64,000 bases of DNA from Hericium rajendrae (lineage: Eukaryota; Basidiomycota; Agaricomycetes; Russulales; Hericiaceae), in contig CM065880.1 in NCBI GenBank assembly GCA_033439255.1, positions 868,001 through 932,000 of the forward strand. The letters run 5' to 3'. Of the stretch, positions 41,690 to 52,786 are shown piece by piece (the first letter of the stretch is position 1; each line of letters opens with the position of its first letter). Below the pieces are notes generated by a model. The model saw only the letters and a program-made list of their open reading frames with translations. It was not told the DNA's origin and did no database searches. Both the position numbers and the translations under genes were made by a program.

Positions 41690-42279
41690 ATGCCCGGTGT
41701 ACGTGATATCAGGTGCGTCCTCTGTCCCGTCAGAAAGCAGGAGCAGCCGAATCTCACAGAATGGCTCGGTAGCGCGGAAGCTTTCATTACCGCATACGCA
41801 TCCCACCTCAAGCGGTCGGGCAAGCTTGAGGTCCCGACGTGGGTGGACATCGTCAAAACCGGCGCGTACAAGGAGCTCGCCCCATACGACCCCGACTGGT
41901 ACTACATTCGCTCCGGTCCGTCATCCATCGGTCTTTTCAAGCGGATTTGATCTGACATCTGCCTTGCACAGCTGCCGTCGCGAGACACATCTACTTGCGC
42001 AAAGACGTCGGCATCGGCGCACTGACGAAGCTGCACGGCGGCCGCAACCGACGGGGTAACCGCCCCTCGCACCACGGCGACGCGTCTGCGTCCGTGCAGC
42101 GCAAGGTCTGCCAGTCGCTCGAGAAGATCGGCGTGCTCGAGAAGTCCGCCAACGGCGGCCGGCGCATCTCCCAGGACGGCCAGCGCGATCTCGACCGGAT
42201 CGCGACCGCCGTCGTCGAGCAGGAGCGGGAGGAAGAGGAGGAGGAAGAGGAGGTGGAGGTGGAGGAGGAGGAGGAGTAA
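41690..42279 (+). CDS. rps19: 40S ribosomal protein S19
   Basis: Three exons (41690-41712, 41773-41915, 41972-42279) give 157 residues. The sequence is the canonical S19e: [79 protein letters not shown], and [17 protein letters not shown]. It acts in the head of the small ribosomal subunit and in its maturation. The last 22 residues are almost purely Glu with a few Val (coded by gag/gtg repeats). The usual family length is about 143-150, so this acidic tail is an extension, probably from repeat expansion. The very short first exon is typical of ribosomal protein genes. Confidence 0.93.
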
Positions 42280-43512
42280 GCGCCCCGCGGGGACGCTGGT
42301 TGGCTTGCGCGCTGGGGGCTCCCTGGGTGGGCGCGGCTGCTGAGGTGGTGTATGGTCCTGCATGCTCTCTATTATCCACTATCCGCTATGACTGCATGCA
42401 CCATAAAAATATGGCATTGGCATCTTTGAAACTTCTCATCCGTTGTCCTCAGGTGATCCCACGAGTCTGGTATGTTTCCCGTTTCTCTGTCACCCATCCC
42501 AGTCTCCTCCAGTTTCAGTCGGAGTGCGTATGTCAAGGCTTATCTTGACATACGAAAACACACCATGCACCAAGGCTCAACCCGTCTGAGTATTCAAACC
42601 TTCCTACTTACCTCGATCAACACGACCTACGCAGATCCCTCTCCCGGCCCTTGATTTCCCGATGAGCTAACGTCCACCCTCAAACAGCCGTCCCTAAAGA
42701 CGTGTCCAGCCCACATCAATGCTTCTATCTACCCGCCGTGGCCCTCCCCGCACCGTGATACACCACTCAGTGCACGGCGACATGCACACTTTCTCATGCC
42801 CGTCGTCTACAGGCTCCGCTCGTTAGAGTGTTCGGCCGCCATACTGTATCCGGCCTGGGCGTCGACGCCGCTAATTGGCTGTGCGAAGCCTACCTTATCG
42901 CACGGCACGTTCACGCACGGAGGTTTGCCAATTTGATATGGCTGTGGGAGTGCGGCCGCGGGAACGTGGGGGAGGCGTGCCCCGGATGCGCGGAGGCGAG
43001 GAGGGCCGGAGGCCATGCATCATGCATGGCTGGAGTCAGCGTGCGGGATGTATAACCTCCGCGCCTCGCCTTGCGTAGAACGGAGATTAGGGCCGAAGCT
43101 TGTGTGAGGTGCGGTTGTTGATGGTGATGGTGGGTACCGAACAACGAAGTATGTGCTGTGAGGTCAGCGACGACGTCGATGGGGACGAGAATTGCTACGA
43201 CGTCCACGCGACAACGATTCTTTCCCAAAAACCGAGAGAAGATCGCGGCCATCTCACAGTCGAATAGAGCGTCGCCATAGGCGGACAAGGATATCACGTT
43301 TGTATAGAAGCACAAAGCATATAAATTACAATCCAGTCGGGATATACGTATCTGCTCACGTCGCAGGGCGAGTAGCGCCACGACGGAAGCAAATGGATAT
43401 CGTTGTACAGAAGGTAACCAATTAGTTGTAAGGAAGATCGCACCCATCCATTCACATCCAAGATACCCACAGATCAGTCCAAACACCGCAAGACAGGCTA
43501 CGGCATCACAGC
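42280..43512. other. no gene recognised
   Basis: 1.2 kb between convergent genes: the S19 3' flank and the 3' flank of the DUF6533-type gene. Open frames on both strands have no domain or splice model. Confidence 0.4.
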
Positions 43513-45017
43513 CTATTTCTTCCCCTTCTTCGGCCGCGCGAGCTCATCAGGCGGATCCATCGCCATCTCGCGCTCGATCGTAATCTTGACGCCGAGCCCC
43601 CCAGGCGCCGTCGGAATGCCGACGGGGCTCGTCGCACCGGGGCGCCCGACCGCAAGCTCGGGGTCGAGCGCGCCGTCCTTGAGGTCGCCCTCGTGCGCGT
43701 GCAGCGAGCCGCTCTTGGCGTCGCTGCCGTCGATCCACTCGCTGCGCTCTGTCTTGGCGGTGATGCCATCGATCGTGTACAGCGGCGCGCCGTGCATGTT
43801 CGAGATGAGCTGCGGCGGCGGGCGCGCGGCGCCGCCCGAGGACGTGCCGCTGCTCAGCGCGCCGGCGAAGACGCCGCCGGACTCGAGCGAGCCGCGCACG
43901 GAGAGGATGATGCGCTGCGTCATTGTGGTGGTCATGATTGCGGCCATGCTGAGGACGTGGGTTAGCGGGTGATGGAGTAGATGAGGGGAAACGGACCTGG
44001 TGACGATCGTTTTGATGGGGTCGGCGTCGCTGGTTGGCTTTTCGATGAACCAGAAGAGCATGTTGACCATGTTCGCGATCCAGATGGCCTAAAATGTGCG
44101 GGCTTAGCATGAATTGTGTGTGCGAAGTAGAACGCGAGATTTACAGCGTAGAGATTAAGGCCGTCACGGAGCATGAGTTTCCAGGGGTTGAGGGGCTTGA
44201 CCTGCAGAGATTGGATCGAGCGAAGGAGGGCAAAGCCAAGCTGTGGAGTCCCGACACGATGAGGTCTGCGCTTGGCGCTCATGGGAGCAGTGAGGCTTAC
44301 CGAGGCGGTATACACGAGGGTGGCCGAGAGCCAGTACACACCGACCCATGTGTGCTTGGGGCCGGAAATACAGCCCTGCTCAGAAAGGAGCGGGACGGCT
44401 GAAGACGATGTGATCAATGCAATATCAAGACTAAGGCAAGAATAGACGTACGACGATAGAATGCACAGCAGACGGCGGTCACCACGATCTGGAGAGCAAC
44501 GAGGGCGCTCATTCCAGTCAGTAGCGTCCGGTTGCGGTCGTAAATGGCATGAATGCGGATAGCGTGCACGACCGAGCAGACACCAAGCAGGATCGCAGTA
44601 CATATCGGCTCGAAAAGATAGAATTTATGGCACATCTACGGCAACGTTATAGTTTCAGCGACATGAATAGAACTGTAGATAAGGCTGCTCACAGGAATTG
44701 TCCATTCAGAATCAAAGAATGCAACACCTGATGCATGATGATCGGTGAGACTGCTGCGACAGCATGCTGACAGAATACGCACCAACAATCGTGAATTCAA
44801 TCGGGAGGAAGACAGTGAGGAACATATGGAGGACCTTGAGGATCGGCCAGCCTTCCTGCCTGAGCAGCCTCCAGGTGCGCGGGCTGAGCACGATGGTGTC
44901 CCATGCCAGTACAGTAAGCGAGCACACGAAGAAGTACTTCTGCGCCGACAGATGCGGCGGCAGGTTGAGCGAGTTGGGAATCGAAATCGCCGGCGGTGCT
45001 GCTGAGGTGTCGCCCAT
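43513..45017 (-). CDS. DUF6533-type seven-helix membrane protein, 391 aa
   Basis: Seven exons (45017-44783, 44727-44693, 44635-44452, 44398-44301, 44240-44145, 44088-43997, 43948-43513) join in frame. The start carries the DUF6533 pattern: KYFFVCSLTVLAWDTIVLSP, then TWRLLRQEGWPILKVLHMF, an intron, and the next helices. Further hydrophobic segments follow (ICTAILLGVCSVVHAIRIHA, then WVGVYWLSATLVYTAS, and NMVNMLFWFIEK). The last 110 residues are soluble, Gly/Ser/Pro-rich and charged, ending PKKGKK. This family is abundant in mushroom-forming fungi and has no known function; the topology is receptor-like. The second exon is only 35 nt, and was placed by frame and splice signals. Confidence 0.8.
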
Positions 45018-47286
45018 GGCTGTAGGGAAGGAGGGGGGAAGACAGCGGGGCAGGGCCGCTGAGAGCGGGAGGAGGGAGAGCAATAAGGGAGGAGAGAGAT
45101 TGATGGGATGATGTTTGATCTCGACCCACGCTCTCCATCCCATCTCCCATCAAATTTCCTGACTTCCTATCTCCGTGCATCTTTCCAATTGCTGATCCAT
45201 CATCTACTCGGATTGCATGCATTCGTAGCAGCTGCGGTACTTGGTGAGTAGGGGACCAACAACAACTTTGTATCCGCTTCAATTCTGTGTTGCACGCCGC
45301 TCAGCCTCGCTCGATTGATCGTCCGGCGCGGTATGTGGTCCGGTACCGCCGTACATACATCAGGACAATTTTGCTCCCGCATCCAATTTGACGCTGTCCT
45401 CCACAGCTTTCCTCGTATCATGGCGCCCAAACTGACGATAGAAGTTCTCAGTGACGCTCACAACTGTGAACTCCTCGCCTTTTTCAGCCATTGTCATCAT
45501 CTTCGATGTTCCGATGGCCTCCTCATAGCCTAGGCACAGCCCTCGTGAGGCCATCTGCCCAGCATCTACTGTATCCTCCACGTCCGCCCTATGCTCCTGC
45601 AAAGCGACCAGATCATGATTCCATCATGTCTGCAGGGCTCCCATCTGCCATCCCTGATATTTTGATCTCGTACAGGTACCACGACTACGACATGATCTCC
45701 TTGCGTCGATATATCGGATCTGGTATGGGCGCAACTTTATGGACGGATTTGCCCTGCCATCAAGTACTCTGCCATCTGGCATGTGCGTCCCCCAGCTTGG
45801 CATGAACTTCAGATCCGCCACCAGGCCAGTCGAATGCTGTGCTCCTGGTATTCAGCATATCCATGACCTATCGCGTACTGCTCTGCCCGATAGCGTTATT
45901 GGCATACGGGCTGCCCACTGTATGTGTGTGGTCGACCGGGAATGGACGGTGCATGGCCATGATAACTCGGGACTAGTAGCAACAGGCTGGAACAGGACCC
46001 CCGACAAGCCACCCAAGGGTCCTTACCCCGGTGCGGTAGGAAAACGGCGCGTAGCGCCGAGGTCTGTGCGGTTTACGGTAGTTTTGGGCATGGTTTTGGA
46101 CCGCCGTGCTCCTTGGACTTTCGACATGGCTGCCGGCCTCGAACACTCCTCGAACACGTCAATTGTGCAAATGAACACACATGCATGCAGGATTCGGCGC
46201 AGATGGTTGTCAAAGGATTCGAAGGGCCACGTTGGCAAGAGGACGACAGTCTGGCCAGTCCTATCGGCCGCAAGATACATCGCAAACGTGCTTCTGGCAG
46301 TGTAGACGCCTCTGCTTCGTGATCGAGCAACTCAGCTCGACACGTCGTATCGATGCAAGTTGCAGGGAGTTTACAGCGTCATGGTGGCCGGCTATGCGGT
46401 CTTCAGCCCCAGACCTGTGCCATAATGTCACTTCTACGACAATTCTACAAGTTGAATCTTCAAAGGAAGTCGACAGTAACACACTTTGGCAAAGCGCATG
46501 CGGCTCGCATCGGGCGCTCGAAAGTGTCGGGCGCCGACCGCATCGACCATTTACGATGACACCGTGCAAGCCGACATTCATGTGCCCGCGGACTTCGAGT
46601 CCGACGGCAAAACTAGTGATACCAAGGGAAGCCATAGCCACATTGCACAGTGAAATAGGATATCTTGTGTAGATTGTGCCCCAAGGCGGTGTAGGTGATT
46701 TCTCTGCTTCGTGATGAAGCGAACGAGGATGTCCTGTGGTCATCGATAGTAATTGAACAGCACCTCGACATTCCTTCCCATGCCGGCAACACCATTTGAT
46801 TGCAAGGCGCCGCGGTGTATTTGACCTAAGCGATCAAGGTGGTACGCCATCACCGTGCAGGGCGGGCGGCACGAGAATCCCAAGCCGCGGCCGCGGGAAG
46901 ACGGCTGTCTTGATGAGGAGCGCTATGATATAGAGATGGATACCCGGATAGGAACAATACATTCGTTGGAGACGAAGCCCAATAGAACGGGGTCTGAGGT
47001 TGCTGCGAGACGACATCGGCGGAGACCAGGTGAACTTTGAAGTGCGGCTGGAGGCCACTGGGGACGATGAGTAAAAAAGGAACGTGATAATTGAGACAGC
47101 GGCGGTGACGCGTCGGGCTGACAGGCGCGCGCTGACGGCAGCCTCGGACGACGCGTCGTCGGTGCCGCGACATGCTCAATCACAAATTCAATATTTCTAC
47201 TTCCGTCCGGCGTACAATTGACAGTGTGCCTATATCATGCGCATCATCATCCAACATAACTTATTGACTTCCTCCTCCTTACCGTC
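45018..47286. other. long intergenic region, mostly unassigned
   Basis: 2.3 kb between divergent genes. Several overlapping open frames of 60-190 codons exist on both strands, including one of 188 codons from 45739, but none has a recognisable domain. One minus-strand piece at 45360-45602 reads more like protein and is listed separately. A frame at about 46860-47180 on the minus strand contains HVPFLLIVPSGLQPHFKVHL but no complete model. Confidence 0.35.
45360..45602 (-). pseudogene. possible C-terminal exon of an unknown protein
   Basis: The frame reads EHRADVEDTVDAGQMASRG, then AEKGEEFTVVSVTENFYRQF, and ends KLDAGAKLS before a stop at 45360-45362. It begins after a plausible acceptor (tttgcag). 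No start codon exon or recognisable domain was found upstream. The balanced amino-acid mix suggests a genuine exon or a remnant. Confidence 0.3.
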
Positions 47287-50200
47287 ATGCGCAACAACCG
47301 CCCCAGCGATCCGCCTCTGCCCACACGCACTCCCCCCGATCTGGTCGACAGCCTCAAGAAACGACTCGAGGCTGATGTCCCCGGCCTCTCCACAATCTTC
47401 ACCGATGCCACCATGTACGAGCAGATTATCAGGGAGTGTCCGGACTACTTTCGCGCCGGGTTGCTCTCCCCCGACGCGGAGAAGAAGCTATCAGAACTGT
47501 ACGGGAAGGATCTGCGGGGCAAGCAGAAACCGCACAAGTACACCTGTCCCGTTACGGGTTTCTCGCATCTCGTAGGCAAGGACCTCGACCCGAGGGAACG
47601 AGCGGTATCGGATAGGCTAGCTAAGCTGGCCGTGAGCAATTGGATGCCCGGAGGCGACGGTATCCTCAGCGAAGAACCTGACTCGGACGAGGCTGAACTC
47701 GATGCCGAAACAAGCTCATCAAGCAGCGAGGAGACCTCCACATTTTCGCACATCTCGGAGGTCGATGAAGCATTACCCAGCGACCCGCGACCCGGCTCGG
47801 GAGACGTGGAGGAGAGGCTCGAACCTGATGATATCGTCCGGCTTCTAAGCGAAGAGTTTGGTCCTCTCGCAGAGGAGGGAAAGGAAAAGTTGCTTCTCGA
47901 GGCCGATGGGGCTGTTTTCCGAGATGTTATCATTCTGGTATGTCTATAATATCAATGTCTTATGTATATGTGTGGCTAATCTCTGAATGCTACAGGGAGT
48001 CATTCACCTTACAACTCACCGTCTGACTTTCCACGCATCCCTCGCCTCTGCACAACCTAATTCTGCTTCACGAGTCATCAGAGCCGGGCCTGTCACTGTC
48101 CATCCCAGAGGCATGCGCCGGAAGAGACGTGTTTGGCTCGAACTCTCCTCTGATATGCTCAGTACATATGCTTCTGCTCGCGATGAAGACCGTATCCGAC
48201 CCCAGCGTTCCATTCTCCGTAAGCTTTCTTTTCGTTGTTCATCTGAAATCCTGGACCTTATGTCCCTTTAGTCTCCTCGTTAAAGGAGGTCAAGCTGATC
48301 AGTTCCAAGCATCCGAGGCACATACATATCGTGTTCGATGGCCTGAATGAGGAGACCGAAGCCGTAGTCGAGTTTGACACCGAAGAATCCATGCGTGAAT
48401 GGCGCAGAGAGCTTCAAGGCACGTCTCTCTCCCCCTTCTGTCTTACATTCGCTGACGCATACTATCTTAGGCGCGCTCTACCTTTACCGCCGCAATCGCA
48501 TTGCAATCCTGCGGTCGCACAGACACCTCTCCGCCGACACCGACAGCGCTTCCATCGACTCCACGGATGAGGACGACGACACCGTGCGCATTCACATTCC
48601 GCTGTACCGCATCAAGCGTACGGAGCGCGTCGACTGCATGAGCTTCGCGTCCTTTCTCAACCTCACTGTGTGCACCGCCTGCCCGCATCCCACGAGCCCC
48701 GGCGCGAGCGCGGACGCATTTCTGGGGGACGTCGATGGGCCGCGGATCCCTTCGCCGAACGAGGATCAGCCGCCCGCAGGTGCGAGCACGCTCGAGCACC
48801 CGCCAGATCTGCAGACGCTGCAGCTGGCGCTCATGCAGAGCACGCCCGCGTGGGAACGTGTGGAGGAATATATCATGGAGGCGAAGGGGCGCGTCGGGGA
48901 CGTGGAGGAGTTTGAGGAGCGGTGGGCGGGCGCGAAGGTGTCTGTGGAGCTGGAGCCGCAGGCGATTGAACCAGATGGCTCGTCCGAGGAGGCGTTGGCG
49001 GAGCCGTCTGATGGCGGGGAGGATGGCGAGAGAGGTACGGACGACCAGGGCGAGCATCGGGGCTGGGCTTCGTCGATGGTGCCGTCTTCGCTATCGCCGA
49101 CGTCGCTCATACCTTCATCGTTGATGCCGTCATCCCTGGTTCCTTCGTCACTTGTCCCATCGTCGCTGATACCCTCGTCGATGGTGCCTACGTCGAAGAA
49201 GGATGGTGCCAAGGGAAAGAAGTCGAATGCGCAATACGAAAAGGTGGAAAAGAAAATCTGTAAGGCGCTTGCATTGGATCCGGCGCACGTAATCTGGGGT
49301 ATGTTCACCTCTCATCCGTGGCAAAAATGCGGCTGGTCAATTTACTGACTGAATGCGGCGGCTCATCCAGTGGGGAAGGCCACGGCGATCACTCGCATTT
49401 TTGCAAATTTCACGGGCTACATTGCGCTCACTAAGGACAACTTCGGGTTCTGGTCCAAATCGTGTTCGTTTGGCCAAGACATAAAGTACCGCCTGCCGAA
49501 CGATCTCATCACTTCAGTTAAGACCTACACATCCCACCTCTCGATTGGCGACCATGGCATCGCGGTCGCCGTGCGCGGCCAGCAGGACTTGCGTTTCGCC
49601 TTCCGCAAGCATTCCGACCGCGACGAGGCCGTGACGCGCATCAACATCCTCATCGAGAGCGCGCGCCAGCACCCGGCCGAGTTCGTCGCGTCCCCGCCAG
49701 CTACGCCCGGCACCGCGACACCCCCGATGACAAGCATCGGCGCACGCGCTGGCACCATGCCCTCAGGCAGCACTACGCCTACACGGGCCAGCGCGGAGGG
49801 CGCGCGCGCCGGCACCCTGCTCGCGCGCTCGGCGAGCACGATGCTCTCGAAGCCGGTCGGGCGCAGCACGTCGCTGCCGTACGTGCTCAGATCGTTTATG
49901 CCCAAGGCGATCAACCTCCCCGCCGACCGCACGTACCTGAACATGCCGTCGCTGCACTTCGTGTGCCTCACGATCGGCTCGCGCGGCGACGTGCAGCCGT
50001 ACATCGCGCTGGGGCTCGGGCTCATGGCGCAGGGCCACACGGTCACGATCGTCACGCATGAGGAGTATAAGGAGTGGGTGGTGCAGTTCGGGATCGGGCA
50101 TCGGACGGCGGGCGGGGATCCGGGGGCGTTGATGAAGCTGAGTGTGGAGAATAAGGTAGGCGGGGTGGGTGTTGGGTTTGTTGCGGCGGCTGATGTGTCG

Positions 50201-51947
50201 AATGTAGATGTTTACGCCTCAGTTTTTCAGGGAGGGGATTTCGCATGTGAGTATTTATTCTCAGGATTTTGATTTTTGAGCGGTTCTGACGGGTCTTGCC
50301 AGTTTCGTTCGTGGTTCGATGATTGTAAGTTCCAAGAGTCTGAATATCTTAACACGTCCTAACGGAGATTGACAGTGCTTCAGGATGCCTGGAAGCAAAC
50401 CCAGGATGCGGATGTCTTACTGGAGAGTCCTTCTGCGATGGCAGGTGTCCACATCGCTGAGGCATTACGTGAGTGCTCTGTCGGCGTGCCCTGTACTCTT
50501 TCACTGAGCCTTTTCATAGGTATACCCTACTTCCGCACCTTCACAATGCCTTGGTCAAAGTGAGTGACATCGATGCAAATTGATAATGGACTCCATCGAT
50601 AGCGTTTCTTTCCGCAGAACCCACGACTTTCCTCATGCCTTCCTCAGCCCTCCCGTCGACTCGCCAACGTTCAACATCGCATCGTACGTGCTCTTCGACA
50701 ACGTCATGTGGGCCGCAACCTCCGGCCAGATCAATAGATGGCGCAAGAGCGTGCTGCAAATAGGGTCCACGGACATGGGCCACCTCGCCCAATCCAAAAT
50801 CCCATTCATCTACAACTTCTCGCAAGTGAGTGTCTTGAAATACCGTGTGTCGGGGCTTATGGCTTAATGCGGTACAGGCTGTAGTTCCACGTCCGCTCGA
50901 TTGGGGCGATGCCACGACGATCTCTGGGTATTGGTTCCTGGACAACCCCGACCAGGACTGGAAAGCGCCACAGTCTCTCCTGGATTGGATGGACAAGGCG
51001 CGGAAAGAACAGAAGCCCATCGTGTACATCGGATTCGGAAGCATCGTCGTGCCGAATCCGACCAGGGTCACGAAGAACATTATCCAGGCTGTTTTGAAGA
51101 GTGAGTGGGCCTTTGGATGCTGCGGTAGATTATTGGCTGATGTCGACGGTTTAGGTGGTGTGCGTGCGATCATCTCGAAGGGCTGGTCTTCACGCATGGA
51201 GAAGGCGTCCGACGAGGAGCTGATCACTTTCCCGGAAGAGACTTACTCTGTACGCTTTGTGCCCTGCGCCGGTATTTCGTATTTACTGACTGGCCGCATC
51301 CTTCTTTCACAGCTTGATAAGGTTCCACATGAGTACGTATTCGGTCCGATGCTTTCTCATAGCAGTATGCTCACTGGACGTTTAGCTGGCTGTTCCCCCA
51401 AATAGACGCGGCATTGCACCACGGCGGCGCCGGCACTACTGGTGCTAGTCTGAGAGGTATTGATCGGTTGTGTTCTGCCTAGTACCTCCAATACTGACCT
51501 GTGTGGTCTTAGCTGGGCTGCCTACACTCATCAGGCCTTGGTTCGGGGATCAATTCTTCTGGGCATCGAGGGTCCAGAAGCTTGGGGTCAGTCTCAACTC
51601 GTAGCTTCATCGAAGCCTGCAGCCGTGCTGATGTGTCTTACAGGCTGGCCTCAAGGTCTCAAGCCTCCGCGTGCATGAGCTGTCCGAGGCGCTAACGAGA
51701 GCCACCACCGACCGGTACGTCTTGCGCGCATGACTGCAGGATCCTGTCCTGACACGGATTCCAGGATCATGAAGGAGAAGGCGGCCGTCGTCGGCGAACG
51801 CATCCGACGGGTGAGAGACTTTGCATTTTCACTGCTCGTCGCAGCCGTCTGACGCGTTGTCTGCAGGAAACTGGCGTTCAGAACGCGATCCAGGCGATCT
51901 ACACATACATGCCGCGTGCGGCTCGGGACCGCACCACCATTGATTAG
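47287..51947 (+). CDS. sterol 3-beta-glucosyltransferase (UGT51/ATG26 family)
   Basis: Eighteen exons from 47287 to 51947 join in frame to 1,238 residues. The enzyme transfers glucose from UDP-glucose to ergosterol at membranes. Order of parts: N-terminal GRAM domain (about 190-290, split by the first introns; [20 protein letters not shown]), a PH-like region, an acidic linker with a run of PSSL/PSSM repeats (about 505-550), a second GRAM domain ([18 protein letters not shown]), then the glycosyltransferase: [36 protein letters not shown] (exon 6, 39 nt), [12 protein letters not shown], and the UDP-sugar motif [17 protein letters not shown]. Very short exons (50208-50246, 50303-50324, 51313-51332) were placed by family similarity. 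Intron 48419-48470 has a GC donor. In other fungi the GRAM/PH parts bind phosphoinositides and help pexophagy. Confidence 0.9.
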
Positions 51948-52217
51948 TGCAGACGGTCTAATTTATTCGTAGACGATTTGATGTACGCCGATCTTAATTG
52001 TTGTACCCAGCTATCGTACTTGTTGTCTAGTAGTAGTGGATCTAATATAGCACTAGTGTATGCAACTGGAGTGTCTGATTGGAGACTTGCTACGTTCGCG
52101 TTAAGAGCGCGCTAAGCGCTCAATGAGTGTCTGACGTCTAAATTTGGTAACTCAACAAGTTCAAGCTCGCCGCTTTGAGCACGACTTTGAGGAGCAGACA
52201 CCGCGTCCTTAGCAGCC
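51948..52217. other. intergenic
   Basis: The 3' flank of the sterol glucosyltransferase gene, with no coding signal. Confidence 0.4.
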
Positions 52218-52580
52218 TTGCTCTCAAACATCTTCAGCGCGTCGATTGATTACGATCCCGAAGACTACGACGTGCTAACCATTGACTTACAGAGCGCAGG
52301 GAAAGCATTGTTTCAGCCGTTACATTCCGTGACGCCACAATTGCAACAGAATCCAAACTGTGAGTGCTCATTTCATTGCGACGACAGTAACAATCGCATT
52401 TCCGGATGGTGCATAAAGGGATCATTCACTGACATGAGGCACAAGTCTACAGATATCTTTATTGTGCAACTGAACAACCACGTCGAGTGGACTTGCGACG
52501 CGGCCCCCACGCGTTTTTACAGTGCTAGTCCACAGTTCGTGCGCGGAGTCGAACTGCCACTAGCCGTGTCCCCGCTTTGA
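52218..52580 (+). pseudogene. possible partial gene without start
   Basis: A frame of about 110 codons reads DYDPEDYDVLTIDLQSAG, then CSFHCDDSNNRISGWCIKGS and FIVQLNNHVEWTC and stops at 52578-52580. It has no ATG near its start, and upstream frames contain stops, so it is either the last exon of a gene whose earlier exons I cannot find or a remnant. Family unknown. Confidence 0.35.
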
Positions 52581-52706
52581 AATCCCGAAGGACAATAGAG
52601 GCACAAACTCAACAAAGACTGTCTCACATTTCGACCGCCCTCACCCTCACCTCGTGGCTTTGAAGTGGCCGTCAAGTCCACACATCCTATACCATTGTCT
52701 GCCTCG

Positions 52707-52714
52707 CTATAAGT
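52707..52714 (+). promoter_or_regulatory. TATA box of the FunK1 gene
   Basis: The sequence ctataagt lies about 75 bp before the ATG at 52787. Confidence 0.5.
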
Positions 52715-52786
52715 AGAGGGTCTCTACCTCTCGTACGGTCAGTGCCTCTGGCTTTCCATCCTTTCGCACTTATCTGACTCTCCGAC

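Noticed and set aside
43547-44110. Plus- and minus-strand shadow frames over the DUF6533-type gene
   Set aside because: They are other frames of the GC-rich last exons; the spliced model on the minus strand has the family motifs.
48467-49057. 196-codon minus-strand frame opposite the sterol glucosyltransferase
   Set aside because: A composition shadow of a GC-rich coding exon; no domain or start.
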